Source: Xenophilus sp003671765 (GTDB lineage: Bacteria > Pseudomonadota > Gammaproteobacteria > Burkholderiales > Burkholderiaceae_C). Taken from it: a stretch of 64,000 nucleotides of DNA. The stretch spans positions 1,550,001-1,614,000 of the forward strand of contig CP166702.1 in NCBI GenBank assembly GCA_051414805.1, in the 5' to 3' direction. The notes under the pieces were generated by a model. That model was not told where the DNA came from. It did no database searches and saw only the letters and a list, made by a program, of their open reading frames with translations. Positions 36,421-44,180 of the stretch are shown piece after piece. The translations under genes and the position numbers were made by a program. Within the stretch, counting starts at the first letter, position 1, and every line of letters starts with the position of its first letter.

Positions 36421-36456
36421 AAAAAAGCCCCGCGGCCTGTGCCGCGGGGCTTTTTT
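36421..36456. terminator. Bidirectional terminator of the TRAP gene; possible element attachment site
   Basis: GCCCCGCGGC (36427-36436) and GCCGCGGGGC (36441-36450) form a perfect 10-bp stem with a CTGT loop, flanked by six As and six Ts. The T run continues as TTTTTCAT (36452-36459), the octamer I recall as the insertion target of Tn4371-type elements, and mobile DNA begins directly after it. Confidence 0.9.
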
Positions 36457-36634
36457 CATTTCACCATGACTCCAGCACCGAACTTTGCTGGACTACGCCG
36501 AAGCCCGATACAGCAGGTTTATCAATAACTTAGGCGAGTCCAACATATGCCGGTGCTTTCCGAAACCTGACCCGGCTTCCCCTCTGATGGCCCCTACATG
36601 GCTCTTGGGAATCGGGTCTTTCCGAGGAGTCATC

Positions 36635-37501
36635 GTGGCAAAACTCAAGCTCACCAAGTCCGCAGTCGATGCGGCACAACCCCAGGCGCAGGCCGTCGAA
36701 CTCCGGGACACGCTGGTGCCCGGCTTCCTGTGCAAGGTTACACCAGCGGGCCGCAAGGTGTTCATGCTCCAGTACCGCACGAACGCTGGCGAGCGGCGCA
36801 AGCCCGCCCTGGGCCTGTACGGGGAACTGACCGTCGAGCAGGCCCGCTCGCTGGCCCAGGAATGGCTGGCCGAGGTGCGCCGGGGCGGCGACCCCAGCGC
36901 GGCCAAGGCCGCCGCCCGTTCAGCCCCCACGGTCAAGGAGCTGTGTACCAAGTTCATGGAGGATTACTCCAAGCAGCGCAACAAGCCCAACCGACCGGTG
37001 AGCCTGCGCGTCTACGCCGAGCGGATTGTGGTGGCGGCCGAAGGCCAGCTGCTCTGCGAACACCGTCGCCTCATCGACCGCCGCCACGACACCATAGGCC
37101 ACACGGTCTACGACTGGCGGCACTACCTGGCGGTGCTGCAGCGCAAGCCAGGGGCGCTGCGCAACGGTGCGCCCTTCGTTGAATTGCCGGCGGCGTTCCG
37201 CCAGTTGCAGGCCGCGCTGCTCAAGCAGCCCGGTGGCGACCGCGAGATGGTCGAGGTGCTGGCCCTGGTACTGCACCACGACGAGCAGGCCGTGCTGACC
37301 GCCGTTGAGCTGGCACTGGAGGCTGGCGTGCCGACCAAGATGCATGTGCTCAACGTGCTGCACCGGCTGCTGGACAGCAAGGCCGCGCCGCCACCGGTGA
37401 CCGCACCCCAGGCACTGCGCCTGGTCCTCGAACCGCTTGCCAACGTGAAACGCTATGACGACCTGCGGGCGTCAGAAAGGAAGGTGCGCCATGCGCCATG
37501 A
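36635..37501 (+). pseudogene. Chimera: integrase N-terminus fused to IstA C-terminus
   Basis: Residues 1 to about 118 are the N-terminal arm and start of the core-binding region of a P4-type tyrosine integrase (KLKLTKSAVDAAQPQ...LRDTLVPGFLCKVTPAGRKVFMLQYR). From about base 36,988 the protein continues as the C-terminus of an IS21-family IstA transposase (RPVSLRVYAERIVVAAEGQ...YDWRHYLAVLQRKPGALRNGAPF). The integrase catalytic domain and the IstA DDE domain are both missing, so neither activity can remain. The join is in frame and gives an open 288-codon gene. Start GTG 36635 follows GAGGAG; a longer ATG start lacks this. Confidence 0.85.
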
Positions 37502-38356
37502 CCCTGCCATTGCAGCCCTCGTCATCATGCTGCGCGAACTGAAGATGTTCGGCATGGCGCAAGCCGTCTCCGAGTTGGCCGAGCAAGGGGCTCCGGCCTT
37601 CGAGTCCGCGCAGCCGATGCTCGCGCAGCTGCTCAAAGCCGAGACGGCAGAGCGCGAAGTGCGGGCCGTGGCCTACCAGCTCAAGCAGGCCAAGCTGCCG
37701 GCGTACCGGGACCTGGCCGGCTTCGACTTCAGCAGCAGTGAGGTGAACGAAGCCCTGGTGCGCCAGCTGCACCGATGCGAGTTCATGGAGAACGCGGAGA
37801 ACGTGGTGCTGGTCGGCGGTCCGGGCACGGGCAAGACGCACTTGGCCAGCGCCATCGGAGTGCAGGCCGTCGAGCACCATCGACGCCGGGTTCGCTTCTT
37901 CTCCACGGTCGAACTGGTCAACATGCTGGAGCAGGAGAAGGTCTGCAACAAGAGCGGGCAGATGGCCCACCGCCTGGCCCACATGGACATGGTGGTGCTC
38001 GACGAGCTGGGCTACCTGCCCTTCAGCGCCTCGGGCGGGGCCTTGCTGTTCCACCTGCTCAGCAAGCTCTACGAGCGCACCAGTGTGGTCATCACGACCA
38101 ACCTGAGCTTCAGCGAATGGGCCAGCGTGTTCGGCGATGCCAAGATGACCACGGCGCTGCTGGACCGCCTCACGCACCACTGCCATATCCTTGAGACCGG
38201 CAACGACAGCTACCGGTTCAAGAACAGCTCCGCGCAACCCATCAAGAAGGAGTCCAAACCGAAGAAGTTATCCACACCATGAGCCCTGCTGGGCTCTATC
38301 CAGGGTGGGTCAAAGTTCGATGGAAATGGTGGGTCAGGAATACGTGGAAATCAACA
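36988..38356 (+). mobile_element. 5'-truncated IS21-family element (copy A)
   Basis: It contains the IstA 3' part, a complete istB, and a right end at 38356, where the sequence ...GGAAATCAACA stops (reverse complement TGTTGATTTCC, an IS21-type TG end). The right end falls inside the XRE gene. The left end, together with about two thirds of istA, is gone, lost when the region fused to the integrase. No second copy of the TGTTGATTTCC end is visible to the left. Confidence 0.75.
37491..38282 (+). CDS. istB: IS21-family helper ATPase IstB
   Basis: This AAA+ helper assembles with IstA at IS21 ends. I place the start at ATG 37491 (MRHDPAIAALVIMLRELKMFGMAQA), since the upstream in-frame codons read the end of istA. 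The Walker A is LVGGPGTGKTHLASAIG, Walker B is MDMVVLDELGYLP, followed by sensor-type ITTNLSFSEWASVFGDAKMTTALLDRLTHHCHIL. At about 263 residues it is complete, with a Lys-rich tail. Its partner IstA is only a fragment, so it is an orphan unless another copy supplies IstA. Confidence 0.93.
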   Translation: MRHDPAIAALVIMLRELKMFGMAQAVSELAEQGAPAFESAQPMLAQLLKAETAEREVRAVAYQLKQAKLPAYRDLAGFDFSSSEVNEALVRQLHRCEFMENAENVVLVGGPGTGKTHLASAIGVQAVEHHRRRVRFFSTVELVNMLEQEKVCNKSGQMAHRLAHMDMVVLDELGYLPFSASGGALLFHLLSKLYERTSVVITTNLSFSEWASVFGDAKMTTALLDRLTHHCHILETGNDSYRFKNSSAQPIKKESKPKKLSTP

Positions 38357-38556
38357 GCCAGCGTCAGCAGCGTGAGCGGGTGCACCTCCATGACCTCGCA
38401 CAGCTCGGCCAGCTTGTTCAAGGTGGGGCTTTTGAGGTCGCGTTCCAGCGTGCTCATGTAGGTGCGGCTGGACACGTCCGAGAACGCTTCCTGGCTCAAA
38501 CCACGTGCTTTCCTGATGGTCTTTAGTGCCTCCGACAATGTATGTTTCGCTGCCAA
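38354..38556 (-). pseudogene. XRE-family regulator truncated by the IS21-like end
   Basis: The N-terminal 67 residues (MAAKHTLSEALKTIRKARGLSQEAFSDVSSRTYMSTLERDLKSPTLNKLAELCEVMEVHPLTLLTLA, in pieces) form a full Cro/CI-type helix-turn-helix. The frame then runs into the IS21-type terminal sequence and stops at 38296 after about 19 foreign residues (VDFHVFLTHHF...). The DNA-binding domain is intact, so the protein may still bind DNA. It diverges from the DUF2958 gene across a palindrome. Confidence 0.82.
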
Positions 38557-38591
38557 CCCTGGATCTCCGCAAAATCCAAGATGACATCCGA

Positions 38592-38620
38592 TTGAGCCCT
38601 ATAGGGCTACAATCTATAGT
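38592..38620 (+). promoter_or_regulatory. Promoter with a palindromic operator before the DUF2958 gene
   Basis: TTGAGC (38592-38597) and TATAGT (38615-38620) are spaced by 17 bp like -35 and -10 elements. Between and overlapping them is the perfect 14-bp palindrome AGCCCTATAGGGCT (38595-38608). The divergent XRE protein is the obvious candidate to bind it. A 160-bp leader follows before the DUF2958 start. Confidence 0.6.
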
Positions 38621-38779
38621 GTTCAACTATGCCCGCCTGCCGCTTTCGTGCTTTTACGGAAATCCGTATCTGCAGCTTCTCACAGAAGCACAAAACCGCA
38701 TCCGTGCCTTTCCACAAACCCGCCGATGCGGTTTTGCGCTTTCACGCTTCGGCGGTTTTGTGCGAATGAGGTAACGCCC

Positions 38780-39127
38780 ATGAACCAACTCATGACCGAG
38801 GACGAGCGCAAGCAACTGCTGGAACACGGCCGGGTCCGGGCCGCTGGCCGGGCCATCGACCCGCTGCCCGTGGTGCGGTTGTTCACGCCGGACGCACACG
38901 CCACTTGGCTGCTGGTGTCGCTTGACCCCGCTGACGGCGATACGGCCCATGGCCTGATCGACTTGGGGATCAGCATGCCTGAGCTGGGCGAGATCAAGCT
39001 GTCCGACCTCGCATCCATCGTCGGGCCGAGCAAACAGCCCGTGATGCGAGATCGGTATTTCCGGGCGGTGCGCCCGTTGTCGGAGTACCTGCGGCTGGCC
39101 CAGGAGAACGGTTCCGTCCTCGATTGA
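38780..39127 (+). CDS. DUF2958 protein
   Basis: This 115-residue protein begins MNQLMTEDERKQLLEHGRVRAAG and contains PLPVVRLFTPDAHATWLLVSLDP and DTAHGLIDLGISMPELGEIKLSDL. This is the DUF2958 pattern found as an accessory gene in integrative elements and plasmids. Its function is unknown. Start ATG 38780 follows GAGGTAA. Longer in-frame codons upstream belong to the leader. Confidence 0.85.
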   Translation: MNQLMTEDERKQLLEHGRVRAAGRAIDPLPVVRLFTPDAHATWLLVSLDPADGDTAHGLIDLGISMPELGEIKLSDLASIVGPSKQPVMRDRYFRAVRPLSEYLRLAQENGSVLD

Positions 39128-39468
39128 GCCGTTCGCGCCACGGCCAAGCCGGGCGCATTGAGGCTATTTCGGTCTTGCTCCAGACCCGTCAGGTCTTAAT
39201 CCGCACTGTTGCACCAAACCAGTGCCACCCTGACGCAAACGGTCATGACGCCAGCCGTGCCATCGGGCACGGTGGATAGCGCAGGAGGCCGCATTTCCTC
39301 GCGCGCCACCGTCGCATTCAGACGATCCGCGCAATCCATCGGATGCTTTTCGTCTTGACACGCAAGTTACTAATCTACCAGCTTATTCACGATTGGATGC
39401 TAGTTCGATGCGGTGACGTTGGCGTGTGAAACCAGTGACGGCCGTCCTGCTCTACGGGAGCTTGCGTC
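39128..39468. other. Intergenic region, 341 bp
   Basis: No convincing gene is present. An AT-rich part (39345-39405) contains a consensus TTGACA (39355-39360) pointing to the DUF2285 gene, but no good -10 at the right distance. A short minus-strand ORF (39164-39361) has no features of a real protein. Confidence 0.6.
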
Positions 39469-40227
39469 ATGGCCGAACCGCACCACCTCGCGCACTGGTA
39501 TCCGACCGCCGCCTACCTCTACGTCCTGTGTCTGGACACGCTCGCACTGGCCTGGGAGTACCTGCGCCGCCATCCCGACTACCGGATCGACTGGCTGCGC
39601 CGTGCGCGCTGCCCCGATGCCGCGCATCGCTGGGGCTTGCGTCTGCTGGAAGACCCGGACGTGGATGCGCGTGACGCGCATCCGGCCTGGCTTCCCGGCC
39701 ATGGGGCCGTGGTGCAGCTTCACCCCGATGCCGATCCGCCTCCGGATGCCACCGCCTTCGCGTTCTGGCGCATCCCCGGCCACAAGCAGTTGCTGCACGA
39801 CGGCAAGGGTCTGGCGCTGATCGCGCGCAGCCCCAGCCTTTGCCAGCGCTATGCGCTGGCGCCTGGCCTGGAGGACGGCATGGCCGTGGCCCATGCCTAT
39901 CGTGGCCGTCACGCCGCCCCTGCGGCCCCTATGCCTGGTACGCCTGCGTCAATGGCTCGGCCCAGGCCACCGCCTGCGGCGCTGCTGGAGCTACACACCC
40001 TGCAGGCGCTCGACGCCACCCTGGCGGGCGCGTCCTTGCGCGACGTCGCCGAGGGCTTGTTCGGTGCGGACGCCGCAGCCGGCTGGTACAGCGACGGCGG
40101 CCTGCGCTCCAAGGTGCGCCGCCTGGTGCGGCGCGGCGATGCGTTGATGCGCGGCGGCTATCGCCGCCTAGCACAACTGCCGCCGCTTGAGAAGGGTCGT
40201 TTTGAAGAGAGCGCAAAACGACCCTGA
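39469..40227 (+). CDS. DUF2285/transcriptional-regulator-like domain protein
   Basis: This 252-residue protein has an N-terminal LAHWYPTAAYLYVLCLDTLALAWEYLRRHPDYRIDWLRRA segment (DUF6499-like). The C-terminal DUF2285 domain is LQALDATLAGASLRDVAEGLFGADAAAGWYSDGGLRSKVRRLVRRGDALMRGGYRRL, which looks like a helix-turn-helix. Such genes regularly stand next to repA-parA in this element family, where a role in regulation is assumed. It precedes the AlpA-like gene by about 80 bp. Confidence 0.85.
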   Translation: MAEPHHLAHWYPTAAYLYVLCLDTLALAWEYLRRHPDYRIDWLRRARCPDAAHRWGLRLLEDPDVDARDAHPAWLPGHGAVVQLHPDADPPPDATAFAFWRIPGHKQLLHDGKGLALIARSPSLCQRYALAPGLEDGMAVAHAYRGRHAAPAAPMPGTPASMARPRPPPAALLELHTLQALDATLAGASLRDVAEGLFGADAAAGWYSDGGLRSKVRRLVRRGDALMRGGYRRLAQLPPLEKGRFEESAKRP

Positions 40228-40310
40228 GCAGGAGGGCTTCGTTTTCTGAGACTGCCTTCATCCGGTTGCGCTGTGTGGCCGGAGCCCTGCAACCGATGGA
40301 GGTTCTCACC

Positions 40311-40592
40311 ATGCGTCCTGCTCCCTTGCGGCCTGCCGCTACTGTCTCGACCGCTGCCGCGCAGCCCCAACGCTATCTCACCAACGACGAAGCCGCCGAG
40401 TACCTGCGCCTGTCGCCGCGCACGCTGGAAAAGCAGCGCGTGCTGGGAGGCGGTCCCAAGTTCCGCAAGTTCGGCCGCCGCGTGATGTACGCCGTGGTCG
40501 ACCTCGATGCCTGGGCCGCCGAGCGCAGCTTCGAGAGCACGTCCGAGCCCGAGTACGCCGAGCAGCATTCGGCGGACAGCCGTGCGCGCTGA
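40311..40592 (+). CDS. AlpA/MerR-like helix-turn-helix protein (possible excisionase)
   Basis: This 93-residue protein has a winged-helix core YLTNDEAAEYLRLSPRTLEKQRVLGGGPKFRKFGRRVMYAVVDLDAWAAER, as in excisionase-type DNA-binding proteins. In this gene order it is a candidate recombination directionality factor or regulator. The ATG at 40311 follows GGAGG. The integrase it would work with is broken. Confidence 0.85.
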   Translation: MRPAPLRPAATVSTAAAQPQRYLTNDEAAEYLRLSPRTLEKQRVLGGGPKFRKFGRRVMYAVVDLDAWAAERSFESTSEPEYAEQHSADSRAR

Positions 40593-40618
40593 TCGCTGGC
40601 GCGCGGGTGGCCTTCGCC

Positions 40619-41476
40619 ATGTCCAGCCCCGCGCTGCCCATGCGGCAGCGACCGATGCAAGAGCGCGAACAGCTCGATCTGTTCCGCGCCTTGCCGGGCG
40701 ACATGGCGCCGCGCGACAGCCAGGACTTGATGGCCTTTCCGTTCTTCTCGCTGGCGAAGTCGCGGCGCACGGCGCCGATCGACTTCCGCGCCAGCGGCAT
40801 CACGATCCGCGTGGAGGGCACGCAGGAGCATGGCATCGCCACGATTTGGGATGCGGACATCCTGATCTGGGCTGCAAGCCAGATTGTGGAAGCCCGCGAT
40901 GCGGGCTTGCGCCCGTCGCGGCTGATGCAGGCCACGCCCTACGAGATCCTGCGCTTCATCGGGCGCGGTACGTCGCTGCGCGACTACCAGCGCCTCAAGG
41001 CGGCCTTGGATCGGCTGCAGTCCACGACCGTGGCCACGTCGATCCGCGAGACGACCGGGCGGCGCCTGCATCGCTTCTCATGGATCAACGAGTGGAAGGA
41101 ACTGGCCGATGCCAAGGGCACCCCCTTGGGGCTGGAACTGATCCTGCCGGACTGGTTCTATGCGGGCGTGCTCGATGCTGCCCTCGTGTTGACCATCGAC
41201 CCGGCGTATTTCCGGCTGACGGGCGGGATCGAGCGATGGCTGTACCGCCTGGTGCGCAAGCACGGCGGGCGACAGCCTGGCGGCTGGCAGTTCGACTTCC
41301 AGCACCTGTACCGCAAGTCGGGCAGCGTGGCGCGGTACTACGACTTCGCCGCCGACCTGCGCGCACTGGTGGTGCGGCAAGCCTTGCCTGGCTACCAGTT
41401 GGGCATCGAGTACGTCTCGGGCATTGCCTCGCCGCTGCTGACGTTCCGGCCCGTGCCGTCCACGGCACGGGGATAA
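40619..41476 (+). CDS. repA: Replication initiator protein RepA
   Basis: This protein of about 285 residues is of the RepA type found in integrative elements and broad-host plasmids. It has DLFRALPGDMAPRDSQDLMAFPFFSLAKSRRT, ATPYEILRFIGRGTSLRDYQRLKAALDRLQSTTV (winged helix) and LTGGIERWLYRLVRKHGG. It probably supports replication of the excised circle. Directly downstream lie three iteron-like repeats and an AT-rich stretch. A GTG at 40607 is an alternative start; neither has a strong ribosome site. Confidence 0.87.
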   Translation: MSSPALPMRQRPMQEREQLDLFRALPGDMAPRDSQDLMAFPFFSLAKSRRTAPIDFRASGITIRVEGTQEHGIATIWDADILIWAASQIVEARDAGLRPSRLMQATPYEILRFIGRGTSLRDYQRLKAALDRLQSTTVATSIRETTGRRLHRFSWINEWKELADAKGTPLGLELILPDWFYAGVLDAALVLTIDPAYFRLTGGIERWLYRLVRKHGGRQPGGWQFDFQHLYRKSGSVARYYDFAADLRALVVRQALPGYQLGIEYVSGIASPLLTFRPVPSTARG

Positions 41477-41500
41477 CTGCTGCGCAGCCTGTGGACGGAC

Positions 41501-41564
41501 TCGTGCTATCAGGCAACAGAGGTATCGTGCTATCAGGCAACGAATCCTCGTGCTATCAGGCAAC
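41501..41564 (+). repeat. Three iterons (17-bp direct repeats) downstream of repA
   Basis: TCGTGCTATCAGGCAAC occurs exactly three times, starting at 41501, 41525 and 41548, with 24- and 23-bp periods. Tight tandem spacing close to two helical turns next to a rep gene suggests RepA binding. A partial match (TCGTGCTATCGGGCG) recurs near 43757. Confidence 0.85.
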
Positions 41565-41568
41565 AAAA

Positions 41569-41645
41569 CCGGCCGCAAAGCTAATACTGGCGCGGGTTTC
41601 GGCCTCTCCTAACTTCCCTAACTTAAATACTCTAACTGGTAGTAG
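41569..41645 (+). other. AT-richer stretch with CTAACTT repeats, possible origin
   Basis: Right after the iterons is an AT-richer patch with CTAACTT at 41609 and 41618 and CTAACT at about 41632. Iterons followed by AT-rich repeats is the layout of a replication origin. The parA promoter probably overlaps it. Confidence 0.5.
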
Positions 41646-41729
41646 CAGCGCCGCGCCTCGGTGGACAACCGCCACAGGACGCGAAGCGCAGCGGCAACAG
41701 GCGGGCTTTCCGACACGGAGGGTCCGGTC

Positions 41730-42368
41730 ATGATCGTCGCGCTGCTCAACCAGAAAGGCGGCGTGGGCAAGACCACGCTCGCCACCCACATCGCCGGCGA
41801 GCTGGCGATGCGCGGGCAGTCGGTCATCCTGCTGGATGCCGATCCACAGGGCTCCGCGCTGGACTGGACACAGCGCCGCAGCCAGCAAGGTTTGCCAAGG
41901 CTATTTAGCGCCGTGGGCCTCGCACGCGAAACGCTGCACCAGGAAGCGCCAGAACTCGCCAGGCGGGCCGATCACGTCGTCATCGACGGGCCACCCAGGA
42001 TCGCTGCCTTGGCGCGCTCCGCGCTGCTGGCGGCCGAGCGGGTGCTGATCCCGGTGCAGCCCAGCCCCTACGACCTGTGGGCCAGCGCCGAGATGGTGGC
42101 GCTGATCCGTGAGGCGCAGGTGTTCCGGCCTGCGCTGCGCGCGGCCTTCGTCATCAACCGGCGCGTGAGCACCACCGTGATCGGACGCGAGGCCCGCGGC
42201 GCGCTGGCCGAGCAGCCGCTTCCTGCGCTGCGCGCGGAAGTGCATCAGCGCATCGTGTTTGCCGACAGCGTGGCCGCCGGCCGGCTTGCACGCGAGACGG
42301 CGCCAGACAGCGCCGCCGCGCGCGAAATCACCGCGCTGGTCGATGAACTGCTGCGGTGGCCGTCATGA
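41730..42368 (+). CDS. parA: ParA-family partition ATPase
   Basis: This 212-residue deviant-Walker ATPase starts MIVALLNQKGGVGKTTLATHIAGELA. It has LLDADPQGSALDW and HVVIDGPPRIAALARSALLAAERVLIPVQPSPYDLWA. It segregates or stabilises the excised element with the small protein encoded directly downstream. The ATG at 41730 is preceded by GGAGGG. Its stop overlaps the next start (ATGA). Confidence 0.94.
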   Translation: MIVALLNQKGGVGKTTLATHIAGELAMRGQSVILLDADPQGSALDWTQRRSQQGLPRLFSAVGLARETLHQEAPELARRADHVVIDGPPRIAALARSALLAAERVLIPVQPSPYDLWASAEMVALIREAQVFRPALRAAFVINRRVSTTVIGREARGALAEQPLPALRAEVHQRIVFADSVAAGRLARETAPDSAAAREITALVDELLRWPS

Positions 42369-42628
42369 GCACTCCTGCCAGCAAGCGCACGGGCAAGCGC
42401 ATCGGCATCGGCGCTCGCCCGCCCGCGAATCCGCACGCCGAGGCGTGGATTCGCCAGGGCAGTGCCGATGACCTCCAGAAAGGCGACCTCTACACGGCCC
42501 GCCTGACCCTCGACATCACGCCCGCCATGCGGGCGCGCATCAAGGTATCGGCCTTCACGCAAGGCGTGACGGTGGCCGATCTGTTGCGCGCGCTGCTGGA
42601 GCGGGAATTCCCGGAGAAGTCCTCATGA
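42365..42628 (+). CDS. Small ParB-like / partition partner protein
   Basis: This 87-residue basic protein is translationally coupled to parA. The tail YTARLTLDITPAMRARIKVSAFTQGVTVADLLRALLEREF resembles a ribbon-helix-helix DNA-binding unit, as in small centromere-binding proteins. No ParB nuclease-like domain is present. Its role is inferred from position. It overlaps the DUF2840 gene by 4 bp. Confidence 0.8.
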   Translation: MSTPASKRTGKRIGIGARPPANPHAEAWIRQGSADDLQKGDLYTARLTLDITPAMRARIKVSAFTQGVTVADLLRALLEREFPEKSS

Positions 42629-43149
42629 ACACACCCGCCTCGACGGCTTCGGCACCGCCGTCCATCCCGCCTGTCGGCGTGGCCGACGGCGTACCGCTGA
42701 CGCGCGTTGCGCTCGCATACATCGACCAACGCTTCGACCTCTACCTGCGCTTCGGTGATCCTGCCCGCATCATCCGGTTCGACCGCTGGCGCCGCTGCGC
42801 GGTGTTCACGCCGAATGCGGTTCTCTGCCGCATCCGCTGGCAGGCCAACGACTACGGCACGATCCGCTGGCAGCTCATGGTGATGCAGGCGTGCATGCCG
42901 ATGGATGGCGCGCAGCGCATCTCCGGCGTGCAACCTGGCGCGCGCCTCTTGCTGCACGCCGAGGGTGAGCAATCGGTGCGTGCCGTGCTGGCGCGCATCG
43001 ACGCCATCGAGGCGCTGGGCATCACGCCTGTCGGCGTCTCGCCCGCGTACTGGCGCACGCTCGCCAACCGGCTCGCAGCGCACTTGCCGCTGCCCGAATA
43101 CACCGCCGAGCGGCACGCCGCCTGGCTGGCCGGGAGGGCGCTGCCATGA
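42625..43149 (+). CDS. DUF2840 protein
   Basis: This 174-residue protein has LTRVALAYIDQRFDLYLRFGDPARIIRFDRWRRCAVFTPNAVLCRIRWQANDYGTIRWQL, the DUF2840 core. It is found between parA and traF in integrative elements of this type. The function is unknown. It is translationally coupled at both ends (4-bp overlaps). Confidence 0.85.
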   Translation: MNTPASTASAPPSIPPVGVADGVPLTRVALAYIDQRFDLYLRFGDPARIIRFDRWRRCAVFTPNAVLCRIRWQANDYGTIRWQLMVMQACMPMDGAQRISGVQPGARLLLHAEGEQSVRAVLARIDAIEALGITPVGVSPAYWRTLANRLAAHLPLPEYTAERHAAWLAGRALP

Positions 43150-43733
43150 CCGCAGTTTCCACTTCCGGCACCGCGCCGCACCCTCGCTTGCGCGTGCGCG
43201 CTCGCCTCGTGCTGGCGGGCCTGTCCGCCTGCGGCCTCGCTGCGCTGGCCTGGGCGTCCTTCGTGCATCCGCTGCCACGCCTGACCTACAACCCGTCCGA
43301 CAGCGTGGAGGTCGGCTGGTATCGCATCGATCCGCTCGACCATCGCACCAGCTCGCCACCACGTCCGTTGTCGGTAGGCAGCATCGTGCTGGTGCCGCTG
43401 CCTGCCGAGGCTGCCGCGCTCGCTGCGCAGCGCGGCTACCTGCCGACGCGCATTCCTCTGCTCAAGCGCGTGGGCGCGGTGGCGCCGCAAGAGGTGTGCA
43501 TCGCTGACGGCAAAGTCCGCATCGACGGCGTGCCTTCAGCCGCCGTGCTGTCTGCCGATCGCTGGGGCCGGCCGCTGCCATCCCGGCAGCAATGCCACCG
43601 CTTGCGGCATGGCGAGCTGTTCCTCCTCAGTGTGACCAATCCGGCGTCGTTCGATAGCCGGTATTTCGGGCCGGTCAGCGCAGCTTCCGTGATCGGCGTT
43701 GCGCGCCCCGTCTGGCTGGAGTCGCGCCCATGA
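43146..43733 (+). CDS. traF: TraF-type S26 signal peptidase
   Basis: This 195-residue membrane protease is of the conjugative TraF group (family S26), which processes and cyclises pilin. TM1 is VLAGLSACGLAALAWASFV. The catalytic Ser is in NPSDSVEVGWYRI, and the Lys region is IPLLKRVGAVAPQEVCIADG. The pilin and mating-pair genes it would serve are missing here, so it is an orphan. Confidence 0.88.
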   Translation: MTAVSTSGTAPHPRLRVRARLVLAGLSACGLAALAWASFVHPLPRLTYNPSDSVEVGWYRIDPLDHRTSSPPRPLSVGSIVLVPLPAEAAALAAQRGYLPTRIPLLKRVGAVAPQEVCIADGKVRIDGVPSAAVLSADRWGRPLPSRQQCHRLRHGELFLLSVTNPASFDSRYFGPVSAASVIGVARPVWLESRP

Positions 43734-44107
43734 TGGCCACCGATTCGCTGCGCATCATCGTGCTATCGGGCGTGTCGTTCTGCTGGCCGTTGTCATGTCG
43801 TCGCGCGTGCAGTGCGAGCGCATCCGCGCTGCACTTCGCGCTGCCTCCGGCGCAGCCGTCCCACGTGCAGGCGTCTTGCCTCGAACACGGCTGGCCTGCG
43901 GCCATTGCCGTGTTCGCCGGTGCGCTGGCTGCTGGTGCAGCCTTGCCACCGGGCCGCAGTTGCCGGGATCGAGAACCTGGGGGACAGGGGGAGGCAAATG
44001 CGGAAGGCAAGACAAAAGGGGGCGGCACCTGTCGGCCCGCAAAGCCAGTCTGCACGTGGGGGGGCGAGGCACGCAGCGGCTTTGCCGCCGTGCCGCTTGG
44101 GGCGTGA
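43730..44107 (+). CDS. Hypothetical ORF between traF and the relaxase
   Basis: This 125-codon frame starts in the traF stop (ATGA). The N-terminus is hydrophobic (LRIIVLSGVSFCWPLSC). The rest is Cys/Gly/Lys-rich and looks untypical from about residue 75 (GGQGEANAEGKTKGGGTCRPAKP). The coupling suggests a small membrane or secreted protein, at least in its first half. The second half overlaps a region likely to hold the transfer origin. I recognise no family. Confidence 0.4.
   Translation: MMATDSLRIIVLSGVSFCWPLSCRRACSASASALHFALPPAQPSHVQASCLEHGWPAAIAVFAGALAAGAALPPGRSCRDREPGGQGEANAEGKTKGGGTCRPAKPVCTWGGEARSGFAAVPLGA
43965..44060. other. Candidate oriT region upstream of the relaxase gene
   Basis: This GC- and purine-rich stretch (GGGGGACAGGGGGAGGC, then GGCAAGACAAAAGGGGG) lies directly before the relaxase gene, where the nick site of such elements is usually found. 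No nick sequence can be assigned from sequence alone. Confidence 0.3.
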
Positions 44108-44180
44108 GGCACGCACCGATACAGGCATGTCCGCGTGCTTCGCACGCCCGGACACGCCAGAGTTTGCAGGGAGCGCAGGC

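Noticed and set aside
40507..41733. 408-codon ORF over repA in another frame
   Set aside because: It is a shadow of repA and the iteron region; its Arg/Ala-rich composition and lack of motifs argue against a gene.
43757..43771. Fourth iteron copy near the traF 3' end
   Set aside because: It matches only partly (TCGTGCTATCGGGCG), is 2.2 kb from the array, and lies in a coding overlap, so it is not counted as an iteron.
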